Below are positions 6,781 to 10,495 of a stretch of DNA of 10,495 bases, piece after piece. Source of the stretch: Nitrospirota bacterium (GTDB taxonomy: Bacteria; Nitrospirota; Thermodesulfovibrionia; Thermodesulfovibrionales; JdFR-85); assembly GCA_003232715.1 (NCBI GenBank), contig QIJG01000222.1, forward strand, positions 1 to 10,495, given 5' to 3'. The stretch's first letter is position 1. Each line of letters starts with the position of its first letter. Below the pieces are notes generated by a model. That model did no database searches. It was given only the letters and a program-made list of their open reading frames with translations, and was not told the origin of the DNA. Made by a program: the position numbers and the translations under genes.

Positions 6781-9255
6781 CTATTCCCCCTTCTTCTTTT
6801 TTTCTAAAATCTCGACATCCAGGCAGAGACTCCGCAGTTCCTTTATCAACACATTAAAGGATTCCGGAACCCCTGATTCAAGGGATGCCTCCCCCTTGAC
6901 TATCGCCTCATACATCTTTCCCCTACCCTGGACATCGTCACTCTTGACAGTCAGGAACTCCTGAAGTGTATAGGCCGCTCCATATGCCTCAAGAGCCCAA
7001 ACCTCCATCTCCCCCAGCCTCTGACCACCAAACTGGGCCTTTCCGCCAAGAGGCTGCTGTGTAACCAGCGAGTATGGACCTATTGACCTTGCATGCACCT
7101 TATCATCCACAAGATGGTGGAGCTTCATCATATACATAGTCCCTACTGTAACGGTTCTCTCAAAGGGCTCACCTGTTCTGCCGTCATAGAGGATGACCTG
7201 GCCATTTAAAGGCAGCCCGGCCTTCTTCAGTAATTCCTTTACTTCACTTTCACTTGCACCCTCAAAGACAGGTGAAGCAACATATATCCCGAGAGACCTT
7301 GCTGCCCAGCCAAGGTGAGTCTCCAGTATCTGCCCCACATTCATTCTTGAAGGGACACCTAAAGGGTTGAGCACTATATCCACAGGAGTGCCGTCAGGGA
7401 GATAAGGCATATCCTCTTCAGGAAGCACCATTGCTATTACTCCCTTGTTGCCATGCCTTCCGGCCATTTTATCACCACTCTGTACCTTTCTCTTCATGGC
7501 AATATAGACCTTTACAAGCTTGTTCACACCCGGGGATAAGTCATCCCCTTTTCTGAGGCGTTCAACCTTTTCATCATATATCGACTGAAGCTGTTTGGTA
7601 TAATCCTTTATCTGCTTTATATAGAGATCAATTTTGTTCTGCACTTCAGGGTCCTGCACCTTAATCTTGCCAAGGTGCCGGTCTTTTATATCTTCAAGGT
7701 GTTTAGCGGTAATCTTCTTTCCTTTCTCACAGATTACCTCCCTGCTCTTTGGAATCCTGATATCATCATCGGCCTTCCATCCCACAAAAAGTTCCCTTAT
7801 CTTAATGTATCCCTCTTCCGTTGCAATACGTACCCTTTCCTCCAGGTCCCTCTGAAGCTCCTTTATTTCATCTTCCTCTATGCTTTTGGTTCTCAAATCC
7901 TTTCTGGAACCTTTTCTCGAGAATATCCTCACATCCACCACAGCACCTGATATGCCCGGCGGCACCCTGAGAGAGGAGTCCTTGACATCCTCGGCCTTTT
8001 CACCAAAAATTGCCCTGAGCAGCTTCTCTTCCGATGTCAGTTGCGACTCACCTTTCGGTGTAACCTTGCCGACAACAATGTCACCGGGATTAACCTCCGC
8101 ACCAATCCTCACTATACCACTTTCATCAAGGTCCTTTAGTGCCTCTTCTCCCACATTGGGGATATCCCGTGTGATCTCTTCCGGCCCAAGTTTTGTCTCA
8201 CGGGCCTCAACCTCAAATTCCTCAATGTGTATTGAGGTGTAAACATCATCCTTCACAAGCCTTTCACATATAAGAATTGCATCCTCAAAGTTGTATCCGC
8301 CCCACAGCATGAAAGCCACAAGGACATTCTTGCCGGGTGCAAGCTCACCAAGGTCGGTGCATGGACCATCGGCAAGGATATCACCTTTTTCAACCCTGTC
8401 ACCCTGCTTTACTATGGATTTCTGATTGAAACATGTACCTTGGTTTGAACGGGCAAACTTCATAAGGTTATATATATCAACTCTCCCGCCTTCTTCCGGA
8501 TCCAGCAGGTCGAATTCCGACTCCTGATCCCTGTCTTCAGTAACTCTCACCACTATCCTTGTTGAATCCACACTCTCGATAATCCCCGACCTCCCGGCAA
8601 TCACCACAACACCTGAATCCTTTGCCGCAACCCCTTCCATTCCGGTTCCGACAAGTGGGGCATCCGAGGTCAGCAACGGAACCGCCTGGCGCTGCATATT
8701 TGAGCCCATGAGCGCCCTGTTGGCATCATCGTTTTCAAGGAAAGGGATCAGGCTTGCCGATACTCCGACAACCTGTTTAGGCGAAACGTCCATAAACTGC
8801 ACTTCTTCCGGAGTCACCATCTTGAAGTCACCTGCAAGCCTGGCAGGCACTGTCTCGCCAACGAGTCTCCCCTTTTTACCTACAGGCGTTGTAGCTTCGG
8901 CGATTACATACTTCTCACCATCGATGGCTGTAAGATATTCCACCTCATCAGTAACACTTCCTGCTTTAATCTTTCTGTACGGCGCTTCAATAAAACCGTA
9001 TTCGTTTATCCGTGCATAGGTGGCAAGGGATGTTATCAGACCGATATTCGGTCCTTCAGGGGTCTCAATAGGACAGATCCTTCCGTAATGTGTCGGGTGC
9101 ACATCTCTGACTTCAAACCCGGCCCTCTCCCTGGTAAGTCCACCCGGGCCAAGGGCACTCAATCTTCTTTTATGGGTTATCTCCGAAAGGGGGTTGGTCT
9201 GGTCCATAAACTGGCTCAACTGGCTTGAACCGAAGAATTCCTTTACAGCAGCCAT
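6781..9255 (-). CDS. rpoB: RNA polymerase subunit beta, C-terminal two-thirds (frame-shifted from the N-terminal part)
   Basis: This 824-residue frame continues the beta subunit after the break at 9270-9288. The first ATG at 9255 is simply the first Met after the break: there is no Shine-Dalgarno sequence, and conserved sequence (DIINAKPV) continues upstream in the same frame to about 9285. Visible landmarks are the rifampicin region (residues 9-39, GSSQLSQFMDQTNPLSEI and onwards), VRDVHPTHYGRICPIETPEG (49-68), GYNFEDAILICERLV, the insertion between RIFSRKG and KGDDLSPG that matches the position of E. coli SI2, the nucleotide-contacting Lys residues in GDKMAGRHGNKGV, QQPLGGKAQFGGQRLGEMEV and the C-terminal PESFNVLIKELRSL clamp anchor. 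The E. coli stretch after ILETHLG is much shorter here (WAARSLGIYVASPVF). The stop is three bases before rpoC. Read as a separate protein it would have no initiation signal, so I treat it as one gene with the upstream part. Confidence 0.95.
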   Translation of the reverse strand: MAAVKEFFGSSQLSQFMDQTNPLSEITHKRRLSALGPGGLTRERAGFEVRDVHPTHYGRICPIETPEGPNIGLITSLATYARINEYGFIEAPYRKIKAGSVTDEVEYLTAIDGEKYVIAEATTPVGKKGRLVGETVPARLAGDFKMVTPEEVQFMDVSPKQVVGVSASLIPFLENDDANRALMGSNMQRQAVPLLTSDAPLVGTGMEGVAAKDSGVVVIAGRSGIIESVDSTRIVVRVTEDRDQESEFDLLDPEEGGRVDIYNLMKFARSNQGTCFNQKSIVKQGDRVEKGDILADGPCTDLGELAPGKNVLVAFMLWGGYNFEDAILICERLVKDDVYTSIHIEEFEVEARETKLGPEEITRDIPNVGEEALKDLDESGIVRIGAEVNPGDIVVGKVTPKGESQLTSEEKLLRAIFGEKAEDVKDSSLRVPPGISGAVVDVRIFSRKGSRKDLRTKSIEEDEIKELQRDLEERVRIATEEGYIKIRELFVGWKADDDIRIPKSREVICEKGKKITAKHLEDIKDRHLGKIKVQDPEVQNKIDLYIKQIKDYTKQLQSIYDEKVERLRKGDDLSPGVNKLVKVYIAMKRKVQSGDKMAGRHGNKGVIAMVLPEEDMPYLPDGTPVDIVLNPLGVPSRMNVGQILETHLGWAARSLGIYVASPVFEGASESEVKELLKKAGLPLNGQVILYDGRTGEPFERTVTVGTMYMMKLHHLVDDKVHARSIGPYSLVTQQPLGGKAQFGGQRLGEMEVWALEAYGAAYTLQEFLTVKSDDVQGRGKMYEAIVKGEASLESGVPESFNVLIKELRSLCLDVEILEKKKKGE
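6786..6792 (-). promoter_or_regulatory. Probable ribosome binding site of rpoC inside the end of rpoB
   Basis: On the minus strand AAGGGGG ends eight bases before the ATG at 6777 and lies within the last codons of rpoB. Neither downstream in-frame ATG (MVNKK or MEEIYS) has an equally good site, so this favours the longer RpoC with its N-terminal extension. The two genes are likely translationally coupled. Confidence 0.5.
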
Positions 9256-9269
9256 TACAGGCTTGGCAT

Positions 9270-9291
9270 TTATAATATCATGGGGAGTTCA
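9270..9291 (-). other. Frame break in rpoB at a run of four C
   Basis: On the minus strand the upstream frame reads CTC CCC ATG ATA TTA TAA, ending at 9270. The frame of the downstream part reads TGA (9291-9289) ACT CCC CAT GAT ATT ATA AAT. The two frames overlap only in the 18 bases between that TGA and the TAA, and the only homopolymer of note there is CCCC at 9282-9285. A fifth C gives E-L-P-H-D-I-I-N-A-K-P, which matches the conserved beta sequence without gaps. An indel error or a true one-base deletion explains it best; a -1 slip of the CCC codon would give the same product. Confidence 0.9.
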
Positions 9292-10495
9292 GTAAGTGTC
9301 ATCTTCTCCTTTATTGCCCTTTCCATCCGGATAAGACCGATACGGAACTGGTTCTCCAGCAGCTCACCAACTCCCCTCACCCTTCTGTTTCCAAGGTGGT
9401 CTATATCATCCACTTCACCCTGGCCGGTTCTGAGTTTCAGGAGATACTTCACTATCTCTATTATGTCCCTGTCTGTAAGCACTTTTGTCTCTAAAGGTAT
9501 ATCAAGTCCTAACTTCTTGTTTATCTTCAGCCTGCCGACCGGAGAGAGGTCATATCTCTTCTCATCGAAGAATAACCCGTTAAAGAGCTCCTCGGCAGCC
9601 TCAACCGTTGATGGTTCACCCGGGCGAAGTTTCTTGTATATCTCAATAAGGGCCTCTTCCCGGCTGCTTACCTTGTCCGTAATGATGGTATCCCTTAAGG
9701 ACGGGAGGTATCTTATATTATCTATGAAGAGGAGTTCTATGGAATCCAGTTTCAGGGCAACAAGCCTGTCAAGCACCTCTTCGGTTATGGATTCGTTGCT
9801 CTCCAGGATTATCTCTCCGGTTTCAGGGTCTATAATATCTTTTAATGTAATCCTGCCGATTATCTCGTCGCGGGCAATAGGAACCTCTTCTATACCTGAA
9901 TTAGAGAGCCTCCTGAGGGCTACCTTTGTTATCTTGCTACCTTCCTTGAGGATCACGTCAGCAGTATCAGGGGCTTTAATCTCAAACCTCGACTTCACAC
10001 CGGCAAGTATCTCGGCAACCGGCCTTGTAAACTCATCCTTCCCCAGAATTCTGATAACTTCCGAGGGATAAAAGGTACTGAGGAGGTCCTCATTAGTATA
10101 GCCAAGGGCTTTTAAGACTATAGTTGCCGGTATCTTTCTCCTGCGGTCTATCCTTACATAAAGAACATCCTTTGTATCAAACTCAAAATCCAGCCAGGAC
10201 CCCCTTGAGGGGATTACCCTTGATGTGTAGAGCGGCCTGCCGCTTACATGGGTCTTTGTCTTGTCCGGACTGAAAAAGACACCGGGAGAACGGTGTAACT
10301 GACTTACAATAACCCTCTCGGTACCGTTTACAATAAAAGTACCCGTATTTGTCATCAGCGGGATCTCTCCCATATAGACTTCCTGCTCTCTTGACTCCTT
10401 AAGAACCTTGTTCTTTGATTCATCGATCTCGTAGAGGTCTAACCTGACTTTTATCTTCAGGGGAGCCCCATAAGTAACACCTTTATGAAGGCATT
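9270..10495 (-). CDS. rpoB: RNA polymerase subunit beta, N-terminal part (runs off window; ends in a premature stop)
   Basis: The frame is open to the right edge of the window. The first residues seen (CLHKGVTYGAPLKIKVRLDL) correspond to about residue 85 of E. coli RpoB, so the start codon and roughly 85 residues lie outside. The ATG at 10373 (MGEIPLMTNTGTF) is internal, because EQEVYMGEIP is a conserved continuous stretch. Visible blocks include NGTERVIVSQLHRSPGVFF, GSWLDFEFDTKD, VRIDRRRKIPATI, KLRPGEPSTVEAAEELF, GEVDDIDHLGNRRVRGVGEL and ENQFRIGLIRMERAIKEKM, which together are the protrusion, lobe and early fork of beta. The frame then reads TLTELPMIL and stops at TAA 9272-9270. Homologues have a proline, a few residues and DxINAKP at this point; that sequence is present in the next frame. 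The gene is thus either truncated by a one-base deletion or mis-sequenced. Confidence 0.95.
   Translation of the reverse strand, partial: CLHKGVTYGAPLKIKVRLDLYEIDESKNKVLKESREQEVYMGEIPLMTNTGTFIVNGTERVIVSQLHRSPGVFFSPDKTKTHVSGRPLYTSRVIPSRGSWLDFEFDTKDVLYVRIDRRRKIPATIVLKALGYTNEDLLSTFYPSEVIRILGKDEFTRPVAEILAGVKSRFEIKAPDTADVILKEGSKITKVALRRLSNSGIEEVPIARDEIIGRITLKDIIDPETGEIILESNESITEEVLDRLVALKLDSIELLFIDNIRYLPSLRDTIITDKVSSREEALIEIYKKLRPGEPSTVEAAEELFNGLFFDEKRYDLSPVGRLKINKKLGLDIPLETKVLTDRDIIEIVKYLLKLRTGQGEVDDIDHLGNRRVRGVGELLENQFRIGLIRMERAIKEKMTLTELPMIL

Noticed and set aside
9280..10071. 263-residue plus-strand open frame
   Set aside because: Lies antisense to conserved rpoB; Ser-rich low-complexity translation is the mirror of the real gene, with no family features.
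6781..10495. Natural split of beta into two separately translated subunits, as in some archaea
   Set aside because: The downstream frame has no ribosome binding site, conserved residues continue upstream of its first Met, and a single C repairs the whole protein.
2593..10495. Intein or mobile insertion in rpoB or rpoC
   Set aside because: Conserved blocks follow one another at normal spacing; the extra stretches match the known SI2 and SI3 lineage insertions.

Overview
The window looks like a chromosomal segment of a Gram-negative bacterium. Both large RNA polymerase subunits align from memory over almost their whole length with E. coli RpoB and RpoC. They also carry the insertion in the RpoC trigger loop (SI3) that is typical of proteobacteria and relatives such as Nitrospirota and Desulfobacterota. 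The moderate base composition, the TrkA-type potassium channel and the nickel/cobalt ECF transporter fit an uncultured Nitrospirota or deltaproteobacterium-like lineage. That placement is inference, not a search result.

Left part, plus strand (1-1369): the 3' end of cbiQ, the transmembrane T component of a nickel/cobalt ECF transporter, is followed by cbiO, its ATPase, and by a gene for a 65-residue helical protein with regularly spaced histidines. These probably form the end of a metal-uptake operon (substrate-binding cbiM/nikM expected upstream, outside the window). Between cbiQ and cbiO lies a 129-base element with a perfect 23-base terminal inverted repeat enclosing two further hairpins. 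It is the most unexplained piece of DNA here.

Middle, minus strand (1364-2452): a two-helix potassium-channel subunit fused to a cytoplasmic RCK/TrkA domain. It converges on the small gene with a 6-base overlap of coding ends. Its filter reads TIGYQE rather than the canonical TVGYGD.

Right part, minus strand (2521-10495): the rpoB-rpoC operon, transcribed leftwards and closed by a strong intrinsic terminator at about 2514-2562. rpoC is complete at 1394 residues. rpoB runs off the right edge, lacking roughly the first 85 residues, and is broken in two reading frames at 9270-9288. The break sits in a run of four C (minus strand); one more C would restore a continuous conserved protein of about 1325 residues. 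The break lies only about 15 codons before the rifampicin-resistance region. A sequencing or assembly error is the likeliest cause, since rpoB is essential, but real frameshifting cannot be excluded from the sequence alone.

I see no CRISPR array, tRNA, rRNA, transposase or complete new defence or biosynthetic system. The parts worth following up are the structured element in the metal-transport operon, the small histidine-patterned protein and the rpoB frame break.
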